From Amborella trichopoda (lineage: Eukaryota > Streptophyta > Magnoliopsida > Amborellales > Amborellaceae), in the NCBI RefSeq assembly GCF_000471905.2, contig NW_006494789.1, forward strand, positions 7,922,238-7,986,237: a stretch of DNA of 64,000 nt, given 5' to 3'. This document shows positions 31,701-42,379 of this stretch, piece after piece. Every line of letters starts with the position of its first letter. Positions within the stretch are counted from its first letter, which is position 1. Under the pieces are notes generated by a model. The model saw only the letters and a list, made by a program, of their open reading frames with translations. It searched no databases and was not told where the DNA came from. A program made the translations under genes and the position numbers.

Positions 31701-32094
31701 GTAGAAGGGTTTTAGATCGAGTTTATCAGACATACAAAGCAGACCATTTTAGTAATGAACTAGTCTATGATGGACATCACACCCTCTTCACAATGAGCAC
31801 CCTTCCACAGAACAATATGGAGTTCACTGTTGTGCTGGAGGACTTGGCTTCCAACAGGCTTCATAAGCCTGTCCTTACCATTGGACACCACCTTTTTCTT
31901 GCCCGAGTCATCGCTATGTGTGACCATCACCGCGCATGACTCAACGTCGTGCATAATCATCATCGCGCGCAACTCATTGTCGAGCACGACCACAACCGGG
32001 CACAACTTGCTACCATTCATGAAAGGATCGAGCGAACAACAACCGTCGCGCATGACTAACGTCGGACGCGTCATGTTGCTAGCCATGCGCGACT

Positions 32095-32290
32095 AAGGCA
32101 TTGACTAGCGTCGCACGAGACTAGCGATGGCTGTGTCTTCAAAAGACTAACGCTGGTTGTGTTTTTAAGGCCCAGCACCGGCTGTGTTTCCCAAAGGCTA
32201 ACGTTGGCTGTGTCGCCAAGGACTAACGCCACTTGTGTTTAACGAAGGGCTAACACTGGCTAAGGCTAACGCCAATTATGTTCTCTATCG
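32095..32290 (+). repeat. about 34-bp tandem repeats
   Basis: Five to six units with core AAGGCTAACGTTGGCTGTGT and variants such as GACTAACGCTGGTTGTGT. Confidence 0.8.
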
Positions 32291-32424
32291 TTGCGTGTGT
32301 TCGCTTGCAACGCTTCAGACGGTGATTATCCCACTTCTTCCCTTCGTCCCCTTGAGGCCTTCGGTTCCCATGTCCCTTCGGCTACAGGTGACCTTGTAAC
32401 TCCTCAAGACCCCTCGACTCCCCT

Positions 32425-32640
32425 CGATTGTTCATCTTCTGGTGGTCGTTCGCTGCTGATGACCTTTCGTCTCCCCATGACTGTTCACCTCCTGGTGGCC
32501 GTTTGTTGCCGATGACTATTCATCTTCTGGTGACCGTTTGCTGTCGGTGACCCTTCATCTCCCTGCGACTATTCACCTCCTGGTGGCTGTTGGTTGCAAG
32601 TGACTATTCACTCCCTCGTGACCTTCCGGCTACTCACTGG
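32425..32640 (+). repeat. about 60-bp tandem repeats
   Basis: Recurrent 'GTTCACCTCCTGGTGGCCGT', 'TTGCTGCCGATGAC' and 'CTTCGTCTCCC' modules, three to four units. Confidence 0.75.
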
Positions 32641-33144
32641 GAAACAACTTTCCTCCCCGCAAATCCATTGTTCAACCTTCCCCTCTCCTTCCCGATGGCA
32701 AAGTCACTGAAAAAACCCCGGAGGTGAGCGAAAGTTCACTGACAACACCTTGATACACCATGTGCCCCCTTTTCTCTCACTTCTCTGTTACTTCAGAACC
32801 ACTACCGAAACGTTAGCTGGCCTCGACGAGCTGCCTGCTTCCCAATTGCGCCAACTATCACCCTCGCCGATAGTACCCTGTGTTTGCGCCGAAGTTCTCA
32901 CATGAAATCTCTGTGCCTTCGATAAACTCCTGCTAACCCTCTCCTGCAAGCTCTACGTTCTTGCCGGAATTCTCATAAGGAGCTCTCTCTTTCATGCTGC
33001 TAAAATTGCCTTAACAATTTTTTTACCCAAAGGTAAAACAGTGAAAAGGGGTTTAACCCCTTATATAGGCAGAACTTCCTTGAGGTACCCCTCACAAATC
33101 GAGAATGCCAGTTGGGTCCCTGAAGGCCAAACGATGATGGGACA

Positions 33145-33345
33145 GACCGGGTCGGGCTCAAGCCCGAGGCTCGAACAGAAGTTCACCACTACCCATGCAG
33201 CACCAAAAGTCAAATGGACCAGGACCGGGTCGGGCTCAAACCCGAAGCCTATATCCAAGTTATCGTTGTTCATGCTCTATCGCTGCTCGTGCTCTAGTGC
33301 CGAACACACCACTGACCGGGTCGGGCTTAGGCCCGAGGCCCGAAC
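33145..33345 (+). repeat. three copies of a GC-rich palindromic motif
   Basis: ACCGGGTCGGGCTCAAGCCC occurs at about 33147, 33225 and, as a variant (GCTTAGGCCC), at about 33315. Each contains CGGGCT-CA-AGCCCG or a near match, a compact hairpin. Confidence 0.85.
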
Positions 33346-33360
33346 ATAGGTCATTGTCGT

Positions 33361-33530
33361 TTGTGTAACTTGTGACCAACACTATCTTTGTAACTTGTGA
33401 CCAACACTATCTTTGTAACTTGTGACCAGTGTCATTTGTGTAACTTGTGACCAGCGCCGACTGTGTAACTTGTGACCAGTGCCGTCTGTGTAACTTGTGA
33501 CTAGCATCGTCTGTGTAATTTGTGCCCGCG
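33361..33530 (+). repeat. about 26-bp tandem repeats, six units
   Basis: Unit GTAACTTGTGACCAACACTA with variable TCTTT, TCATTTGT or CGTCTGT tails. Confidence 0.92.
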
Positions 33531-34039
33531 CTAGTACCGTGTGCGTCAATGCTACCACTGTGTGTGTTACTCTCCCCATGTTAAGGCCATGCATGTGCTA
33601 CCACCCTGTGTGCCCTTATGCTAGGCCCTGTTACCGCCGTGTGTGTCCTACCACTATCCCTAACGGAGTTACACCAGTGTCACAACCAACATCCTCAGTA
33701 GGAGTCACCCTGTACTGCAGCCCATCATCCACAGTGGAGTTAAGTGTATGCCAAAAAGAGTCATGCTTACCTCTACAATCCCTAGTGAGTCTGTTTTGCA
33801 CCAAGCTATCTTATCCCCAGGGAGTTGGGTCACCTTTCATAAGCTTATTCTCCATAGAGTCTTATCTTTTACCTCAGGGAGTCACACTTGCTCCCTATTC
33901 CCCAATGACGTCCGCTTCCGTTGACCATCCCTTGCCTGGTCACCATTGAAGCCCACTGCTTGTGTATGGTCTTAAACATTTTATCCCCAAGGAGTCGGAT
34001 TGTCATACATGCTTCTATTCCCCATGGAGCTTCACCTAC

Positions 34040-34470
34040 ATGGAGACCCACACAATGGTCCGCGCTGCATGACCTTAAATTGCACATCCACGGTCTAGAT
34101 GCACGACCCTAAACTACATGGTCCAAACTATATGACCTTAAACTGTAGCGGAGATCTAATTACATGACCTTAAACTGCATGGTCTTAACTGTATGACTTT
34201 AAATTGCATAGCCACAGTCCAAGCTATATGACCTTAAACCATAGTGCACATCTTGGTCGCATGACTTTAAAAGGCTTAGCACCATGGTCCAAACTATATG
34301 ACCTTAAACTGTAGCGGAGGTCTAGTTGCATGACCTTAAACTGCATGGTCCTAGCTACATGACTTTAAATTGCATAGCCACCGTCCAAGCCATATGAATT
34401 TAAATTATAGTGCATGTCTTGGTAGTATGATGTTAAACTGCTTTGCGTAGGTCTAGAAGTCATAACCTTA
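34040..34470 (+). repeat. imperfect repeats around CATGACCTTAAACTG
   Basis: The core ATGACCTTAAACTGCATGG recurs about ten times with substitutions, in a higher-order unit of about 150-190 bp ('actgtagcggaggtctagtt' appears twice). Confidence 0.85.
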
Positions 34471-34889
34471 AACACGCCCCCACACACGCGCACGTGCCCT
34501 TTATGTATGTCTTCATGCACGCCTTCCCTAACCGACCCATTTGTGTGCGTGCACTACCTTCATTAACCTCCCCAGTAAATCCATCTTCCTTCATTTCCAT
34601 TCATCATTCCCCAGCGAGTTTCACTCGCGCTCACCAATGGCGAGCCATCTCGCCATCCATACTCGTTGTCAGCTAGTGGGTCACCACTTTCCATCATTCG
34701 TACATCATTCATCTTTCATAGGTAGCCTCGTGTCATCTCCTAAAAGTGAGTCAAACTACAACCATACTCACTCCATGGCTTCAATAGACTGTCACCCATC
34801 TCCACTACAGTCCAGCTGTATGACCTTAAAACCATAGTGCTCGTCCTGATCGCATGACGTTAAAAGGCTTCGCACAGGTCCCTGAGGCA

Positions 34890-35220
34890 TGACCCTAAAC
34901 ACGCCCTCACCAAAATAAAAGAATAACGGGCATGGTCGATACCTGGACAAGGGAACGCCATGAGTAAAAATAATGGACGGGCATGGTCACGAAACCATGA
35001 GTAAGATAGTTCCGTAAAATAAAACCCGGGCATGGTGAAAACTCGAAAGGGCATGGTGAGTAAAAATGGAAAAATAAGGGTGGACATGGTCGAAAATTCA
35101 TGGGTAAAAGAGTCCCAAATAAAAGGAAGTTGGTAAAAATCGTCTCTACGGAGCCGCTTCCCAAGTCCAAGTGAAAATTTGTAAATGACTCTTGGACTAA
35201 TAAGCAGGTTGATGCAGCAC
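34890..35220 (+). repeat. GGGCATGGT repeat block shared with 54490-54900
   Basis: Units around GGGCATGGTGAAAACTCG, AGGGCATGGTGAGTAAAAAT and CATGGTCACGAAACCATGAG, then TTGGACTAATAAGCAGGTTG. The same order and wording appear at 54490-54900, also on the plus strand, showing two elements of one family. Confidence 0.88.
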
Positions 35221-36114
35221 ATGTCTCATAGGCAGCTTCAGCCACTTTGTAAGAGGAAAAATCCCTGGTGTCAGAATGCCTTGATACCAAGACCCAAAAA
35301 GATGAGCATCAAGGAAATATTCTGACAGTTTGAGTTCATTCACAAAAAGGACTCGAAGGATAGAAGACTCGCCAAGAAGGCAAGACAAGTCTGATGAAGA
35401 AGAGCACCATCCCCACGAGGTCACTAATGCACTCCAAGATACTGAAGGTGCCCCAAGAAAGCCAAGTCAACTAGACCTTGGACCTCTTATGCATCAACAG
35501 GATTGAGCCCTCAGGGGTCGCCTCAGACAAAGAAGAGAGGTATCCTGATTACTGAAACTGCTAAAAGTCAGCAGGCTTGTGCCCACAGCTGGTCACCTCG
35601 ATAAACTGAGCTACCTTGGCCGACAAGGAAAACCTGATGCGAAACGTAGATGTTTGCCAACAGAAGGCCCTTCAGCAAACCATCCAGAGCAAACAACAAA
35701 ACAAAGAAACCCAGACTAAATGGGAAAAATGCCCTTAAGCATGGCACTTGACCGCCCGACGGGCCTAATTCTGACCAACGAAGTCCGTACAAAATCTTCA
35801 GCTTTCAGAATCACAAACAGTCCACGCGAGGGTGAGAAATTTGATAGGATCCCTCAAAAGTCTCTTTTCCCCCTAAGTCTCCATGGATGGACCTGTACAT
35901 TGCATCCAAATGTCTGAGCATCCTAGTTACAGTATTGCATGGATCTCCTCGGCGTTCATTTGGTTCTGTGACTAGGAAGAAAAATGTAATAAAGCCAAAG
36001 GAAATTTTTCGAATGTTGTTCTTATCGCTTCTCTCGAAGCACAACATTTCGTGGGGAAAGCTGTTTGAAGATATTTTTTAATACCTTGGGTCCCTGATAC
36101 GAAATAAAAGAGAA

Positions 36115-36505
36115 GCCGGTTAATAAAGCCTTGATATACAATGGAATTCCCAACAGTCTCAGAATTTCCCCAGAATGGGTTAAAATCTTCCTAAACACTT
36201 CAAAAGGCCAATTTCCAAGTTTCATTGCAGTCCGACATGTCTAAGGCAGCACAAACAAAGAAACAGTTTTGCAAAAATCTGCCTCTAGCACCCTGAAACA
36301 GAAATTCAGGGGCCCCCACTCAATAAAGCCTAGCAAACAATGGAAATTCTGACAGTCTTAGAATAGCCCTGAAATCAGCCAAGATCGTCATAAGGTCTCT
36401 CAAAAGTCTCATGCCAAGTTTCATCGTAGTCCGACATGTCTAAGGCAGTGCAGACTGAGAAACAATTCCAACAAAATCAGCCTCTAGCACTCTGAAATGG
36501 CCCCT
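36115..36505 (+). repeat. about 200-bp direct repeat, two units
   Basis: Units from about 36119 and 36319 share AATAAAGCCT, ACAATGGAA and AGTTTCAT, and CCGACATGTCTAAGGCAG near their ends. Confidence 0.9.
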
Positions 36506-38760
36506 ATAACTAGAGCTACATTTTTGGAGTCGCAAACCACTAAGCCTGAACGGACACTCTAGGAAGATGTTATAGGCAAAAGAGTGAAATAGAAGGGGTC
36601 GCACGCTAATCCCGTGCGGCCACCCTGTAACTCCACGCCATGGAAGAGACAGTCACGACCAGTGACTTTTAATGATCATATCTCACTCGTCCCAAGTCAG
36701 ATGGCACTCAGATTTGGTGAGCATGTTCATCTAGTCAAGACGAGCGATTCGATACTTGGCACGCCTTGTGACAACACCCGAGCGCGAAGAAAAGCTAGAG
36801 AGAAGTTGCTGATCGGTGAAAAAAGTCCAGGAAATTCAATAGCATCGTGCTTCGCTCGAGTGGGCAGATCACGCCACTCGCTAGCCCGATCTTCGCAAGA
36901 CTAATTCCATCGTGTGCGTAAGGTCTCAGGCTATCACTGATCTGAACTCCGTACGTGATGAACGGTCGAATTCTACACATAAACCCGACGAAGTGACTGC
37001 AAATTCTGTCGTCGAAATTCCAGATTTCGACCAAACTTCCAAAGTTGCGAAATCTTCGTTCAGGCACGGAATTGAGCTGCGTTTGTAGCCCCTCGATCGT
37101 AACGGTATGTTCAATGTAATTCAGCAAAGAAATTACCGAAAAACATCAAGGAAGGCGTACACTATCAATCCGAAGTTTTGAGATCCATTCAAACATCAAG
37201 TCACATGATCGTGCAATAAAAACACGATCCATAGCTCGAAGTTGGTATCAAATCGATCGACATGCCGAGCCCTATAAGAAAACAATCATCTTACAATCAA
37301 CCGGGCATCAGAACAACCCCGGATCAGCTATGCAAGATCATGCAAGTTCTAAGGCTACACAGGGACTGTTCTAAAATTCCACGAATTGTTAGGAAGGGAA
37401 AAATCTGTCATTTAGTGCCCTATTTTCTAATTTTTTTTAATTCAATTTAATCTTAATTTCCAGCAATTAGGGTTACTTTTGATCATCCACCCATGTTTGG
37501 GGGCAATTCTATATATACGTACTAGCATTGCAAGCACTATAGGACTCAACCTTTCACAAAAGAGAGAGTTTTTACTTAATAAAAGTTTCTCTTTCTTCTC
37601 ATTGTTGGGTCAAATTTGAGAGAGAGAGTGAGGTGAGAGAAACTTTTGATCGATAACCCTAGGTTCGAGGTAAATTTTCTCTCTCTTCTTTTCTTTTTCT
37701 TCTTTTCTCTCTCTTCTTTCCTCTCTTCCCCCCTCCTTCTCCATCTAAGTTCCTCACAGAGGCCTCCCCTGAGGTTACACAGGTCGCGCATGACGATGGC
37801 AGCGTCATGAACGAGTCTCCTTCTCCTTCTGTTCTTTTATCTCCCTCTCCCAGTGAAGCCTGTAGATGACACCACCTATCCCCATCCACAGACGTAGCTT
37901 TGACGTCTTAGTGAAGAACCCAGACGGCGGAACTTGCTGCCACCCGCAAGGGTCCTTCCCTGTCGCGCATCTATAGTAGACGGTGGTACCCTTCGCCGCC
38001 CGTTAGAGACCTCGGTAACGTCTATCGCCATCCGCGAGCTTCCTTCGCGTATTCGATGCTTATCACTGTCCATCCGACATCCCACGCCTATCGTTGTGCG
38101 CCTCGTGAGGATTATCGTCGTGTGCTTTACGAAGGACTATAGTCGCGCGCTTAATGAGAGACTATCGCTGTGCATTGTCTCCTTTTGTTGCCAACGACGA
38201 TGCCTAGCGCCGTCCGTAGTTCATTTCTCACTCTCTAGCCAAGAGCAGTAGTGTCGAGGCAGCCCAAGGGCCACGACACCGCTATTTCACAGTCGTGAGT
38301 GGCAATACCTAGTGCCGTCAGAACCCCATGTCTCTACCGTCTCGTGTTTTCTTTTCATTCTCTCTGCTCTTCTCACTTGACTGAGGGTAGACTTAGCATA
38401 ACACCGCCATATCAGTCTCGATTTCGAGTAGTATTGCCGTTGTGTTAGTCTTGAGAACCATGCTAGTCTCACCTCTTCGTTGAGTTTTTCTTCCTTTTCT
38501 ATCTTTATTTGAACCTTACACTTCATCGCCCTCTCGTATGAACGTACATTGCCCTCTCATATGAATGTACAAAGGGTGAGTCTTTCGGACCCACGTGTCT
38601 TACAAATTAACCATAAAAGTGTTGTGCAGAAAGCAAGAGGATTGTAAGTCAAGGGAGGCGATTTTGAACAAGCTAAAGCAGTTGGGGGGCTTTCTCCGTG
38701 ATCTAAGAGGGTGCCCACGCGAGCCAGTCCGAGTAAGTACCCACCTTCAATTCCTCTCTC
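36500..38760 (+). repeat. long Tat-type LTR, copy A (edges approximate)
   Basis: Homologous along its length to 38935-42235 (copy B) and more distantly to 55560-60245 (copy C). Shared markers in order are a GTCGCACGCTA…GTGCGGCC block (36598-36625), ATCTCACTCGTC…AGTCAGAT (36680-36705), CACACTATC…AAGTTTT, AATCGATCGACATG (about 37251), CCACCCATGTTTGG (about 37486) and then a TATA box. A CT-rich and GC-richer transcribed part follows. It contains a small hairpin CATGACG-ATGGCAG-CGTCATG (37789-37809). The 3' boundary is near the conserved module at 38690-38890. Confidence 0.75.
37507..37520 (+). promoter_or_regulatory. TATA box of LTR copy A
   Basis: CTATATATAC lies at the same place in copy A as CTATATAAAA in copy C (about 56878) and CAATAAATAC in copy B (39969-39978). 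Each follows the conserved CCACCCAT-type motif by about 20-25 bp, so this is the likely element promoter. Confidence 0.7.
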
Positions 38761-38890
38761 ATTGGTTGGTCTACCTACCCTTGCTATTGAGTAAGGTTTT
38801 GAGAGAGCGATCTCAAATCCCGGGTTCGACAAAAACCCGAGATACGGGCCGCCAGATCATCCATATTCGGAGGGCAAGATCGAGGCACCT
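38690..38890 (+). repeat. conserved LTR-end / tRNA-like module, copy 1
   Basis: Contains GATCTAAGAGGGTGCCCACG, CTCTCATTGGTTGGTCTACC, GAGAGAGCGATCTCAAATCC and CCGGGTTCGAC followed by AAACCCGAG. The same series recurs at 42120-42330 and 60115-60345, in each case between a CT-rich LTR end and interior sequence. It resembles a tRNA gene (A-box-like TTGGTNTACC and B-box-like GGGTTCGA). Confidence 0.75.
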
Positions 38891-38934
38891 AACCACCCGT
38901 AACTAGAAGTTTATTGTCGGTTCGTCAAATAGCT

Positions 38935-41900
38935 ATGGGACTACCGCCATTAGATTTGGCATGGTCGAAAACCCTTAAGGGTCAAGTTTCAGCTTAAACG
39001 GACATTCCAAGACAAAGTTATGGGTGAAATATTGAAAAGGGGTAGGTCGCACGCTATTCCAGTGCGGCCTCCTTGCACCAATCTCCATTAAAGGAGACTG
39101 GTTCGTATAGTCATGAGCAACAATTTTGAAGACTCGTATCTCACTCGTCTTGAGTCAGATCGTGCTCAAATATGGTGAGCAAGTTCGTCTTGTGAAGATG
39201 AGTGTTTTAATATATGGCACGACCCATGACGATGCCCGAGCAAGGAGAAAACTAGAGAGAAGTTGGTGATTCGTGAAGACAATTGTAGAAAATTCAACAG
39301 CAACACACCTCGCTCGAGTGGCCATATCACGACGCTCGCATACCCGGTCAACACGAAACCAACTGCATTACGTACATAAGGTCTGAAGCTATGTCTGGTT
39401 CGAGCCTCGTGTACGATGAACGGTTGAATTTGGCACACAAAGGCATCAAAGTTATTGTAGATTTCGGATGCTGGATTTCATATTCTGGTAAAAAAATCGA
39501 AGGCTACAAAATCTTCGTTCGGGCACGAAATCGATCTGCGTTTGTTGAAACGCGACGTGACGGTATGCTTAGTGCAAGTTAACAAAGAAACCAAAGAAAA
39601 ACATCAAGAAACAAGCACACTATCGATAAGAAGTTTTCAAGATCTATACAAATTTTGAGTCGCATGATCATGGCCTAAAAACGCGATCTGTGGTTCAAAG
39701 TTGATATCAAATCGATCGTCATGTCGAGCCCGACAAGAAAACAATCATCTTTCGGCCAAACGGACGTCGGAGTAACCCCAAATCATCCATGGAAGATCAC
39801 GCATGTTTTAAGGCAACAACATGGATTGTTTTGGAATTCTATGTATTGTTGGGCAGCGGCAAAACTGTCCTTTTACACCTGTTTTTAGATTTTTCTTTAA
39901 TTCAAATAAATTGTAATTATCATCAATTAGGTTAGATTTTGGGCATCCACCCATATTTGAGCCCAATTCAATAAATACATGCTAAACCTTATTGTAAAGA
40001 GATCCCTCTGTTTTCAATCTCATGAATAAAATTTGAGAGTTTCACATTGAAATTGTGGGCACGTCTTGGAGAGAGAGAGGAGAGAGAAGAAAAAGTTTGA
40101 TACCCTTTGATGAAGGTAACTTTCTCTCTCCTCCTCTCATCTCTCTCTTTCTCTCTCATATTCTCGTCTATCTCTTTCTCTCTACTCCTCTCTTCTCTCG
40201 TCTCTCCTCCTCTCTTCTCTTGTCTATCTTTTCTCTCTCCTCCTCTCTTCTCTCTCTCTCTTTCCTAATCTTCTTTATTCACTTTCTTTTTCTCTCTTTT
40301 CTCTCTTTCCAAATATCTCTCTTCCTTGTTTCTCCCTATTCTCTTCTTTCTTTCTCTTCTCCATTCATGCACGACAGAGCCTATCGTCAGGTATGATATC
40401 CTCCTACTTCTAAAACATAAACAGTGAGCCGAGCCTTAACTCGAGTGGCAGGCCGAGCCTCTGTCTAAGTTCCCTTGTTTCCTTTTCTCTGTTATGGATG
40501 GCGGAACCCCATCGTCGTCCATGTTCTCTTCTACTTTTTCTCTCCTATGTCATCGACAACGAAACCCCATCGTCGTCCATGTTCTCTTCTACTTTCTCTC
40601 TCCTATGTCATGGACGACAGAACCTCATTGCCATCCATGTTCTCTTCTACTTTCTCCCTCCTATGTCATGGACGACGAAACCCCATCACCGTCCATGTTT
40701 TCTTCTATTTACTCTTTCGTATGTTATGGACAATGGAACCTCATTGCTGTCCATGTTTTCTATTACTTTGTCTCCCTTATGTCATGGACGGCGGAACCTC
40801 ATCACCGTCCATGTTTTCTTCTCTCTTTCTCTCTCTCCTTTGTCATGGACAGCAGAACCTCCTCACTGTCCATGTTTTTTTTCCTCTCTCTCCTCTATCA
40901 TAGACAGCAGAACCTCATCACCGTCCATATTTTTTTCTCTTTCTCTCTCCTTTATCATGGACGGTGAAACCCCACCACCATCCATGCCTTCTTCTTCTCT
41001 CTCTCCTCTGTCATGGACGACAGAATCTCATCATCGTCCATGTCTCTTCTCCTTGGTTATGGACAGTGGAACCCCATCGCCATCTATATCTTCTTCTTCT
41101 CTCTCTCCTCAGTCATGGACGACGTAATCTCATCTTCGTCCATGTCTCTTCTCCTTTTCTCTCTCCTCAGTTATAGGCGGTAGAACTCCATCACTATCCA
41201 TGTCTTCTACTTCTCTCTCTCCTCTGTCATGGACGACAAAATCTCATCATCGTCCATGTATTTTCTCCTTTTCTCTCTCCTTGGTTATGGACAGCGGAAC
41301 CCCATCGTCATCCATGTCTTCTTCTTCTCTCTCTCTCTCCTCTGTCGTGGACGGTGAAACCCCATCTCCATCCATGTTGTATTCTCTTTTCTCACTCCTC
41401 AGTCATGGACGGTGGAACCCCATCACTGTCCATGCTCTTGACTTTCTTCTCTCTCCTCTGTCATGAACGACGAGACCTCATCGTCATCCATGCTCTCTTT
41501 CCTTTCTCCCTCCTCTGTCATGAACAGTGGAACCTCATCGCCGTCCATGTTTCTCTCCTCCCTTCCTCTTTCTTTCTCTCTCTTCTTACTTCTTACTTCT
41601 CTCCATTTTTATTTTCTCTTCTCCCTATCTTTCATCTCTCTCTTCTTTCTTCTTCTTCTCTTGTTTGACCAAGGAAGGTTAAGATTTGCACTGTCATGGT
41701 AGTCCCATCGTCTAGCAGTATTGCCATTGTGTCGGTCTGAGTTACTGTGCCCATCTTACTTCTACAACAGGCTAGCCATCGTGTCAAGACTGGTCGGTGA
41801 TCATTTTATCGTCGAATAGTATTGCCGCCATGCTGGTCTGAGTTATCATGCCCGTCGGGTCAACCACTTAGTTTAGCCACTTGGTCAAATTCTTCTCTTC

Positions 41901-42235
41901 TCCTTTCCTTTATTTTATCTCTTTCTTCTCCTCTTATCACCCTAAATCTTCATCTCATTCCTTCCCTTTATTCTTTGAATGCGCATGCCCATGTGCAGTC
42001 GCCCAAAGACATGATGGGGTCCCTTTACCCACTTGTCTTGTAAACTTAACCATGTATGTGTAATTGCAAAAACAAAAGAATACAAGCCAAGGAAGGCGAT
42101 TCTGAACTAGTGATATGATTGGGGGGCTTTCTGACGTGATCTAAGAGGGTGCCCATGTGAGTCAGCCCGAGTGAGTCATGGACCCAAGTGAGGTGTGTCC
42201 CGCCTCACATTAAAATTCCTCTCTCATCAGTTGGT
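38935..42235 (+). repeat. long Tat-type LTR, copy B (edges approximate)
   Basis: Second LTR directly after copy A and its module, and directly before the gag at 42380, so it is probably the 5' LTR of the gag-pol body. Its promoter-like CAATAAATAC is at 39969-39978. The transcribed part is CT-rich and includes the 19-unit hairpin array at 40491-41565. The 3' boundary lies at or near CTCTCATCA/GTTGGT (about 42235). Confidence 0.75.
40491..41565 (+). repeat. 57-bp tandem array, 19 units, each an inverted repeat
   Basis: Each unit has the form CATGGACGRC-GGAACCYCATC-RYCGTCCATG followed by about 26 bp of CT-rich spacer. The two arms pair with each other (CATGGAC with GTCCATG plus 2-4 further pairs). 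Because 57 is a multiple of three, several frames stay open over 140-210 codons, but the products are repetitive and match no family; I treat them as artefacts. Confidence 0.93.
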
Positions 42236-42330
42236 ATACCTTCCCTTGTTTCCTAACAAGGTTCCCGAGAGAGCGGTCTCAAGTCCAGGGTTCCCCTGAA
42301 ACCCAAGATGTGTGCCACCAGGTCATCCCG
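42120..42330 (+). repeat. conserved LTR-end / tRNA-like module, copy 2
   Basis: Contains GATCTAAGAGGGTGCCCATG, then AGTCAGCCCGAGTGAGTCAT, CTCTCATCAGTTGGTATACC, and GAGAGAGCGGTCTCAAGTCC. It sits between LTR copy B and gag. Confidence 0.8.
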
Positions 42331-42379
42331 ATCCGAAGGGTGACATCGAGGCACCAAACCATCAGGCCCCAACACCAGC

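Larger units (their letters stand above)
31311..36500 (+). other. 3' region of a Tat element: tandem-repeat mosaic
   Basis: This 5-kb stretch follows the integrase and precedes the LTR-like block at 36500. It has no conserved coding domain and is made of short, distinct tandem arrays listed separately. Tat/Ogre elements commonly have a long 3' untranslated region rich in tandem repeats. Part of it (34890-35220) recurs at 54490-54900, which ties it to the same element family. Stretches between arrays (31700-32090, 32640-33140, 34460-34890, 35220-36110) hold nothing recognisable. Confidence 0.6.

Noticed and set aside
40491..41565. A CRISPR-like array
   Set aside because: Regular repeats with spacers, but spacers are CT-rich and alike, there are no cas genes, and the DNA is a plant LTR.
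40475..41702. Long open frames (up to 209 codons) in the CT-rich repeat array
   Set aside because: The 57-bp unit keeps all three frames open. The peptides are repeat products with no conserved domain and differ by frame.
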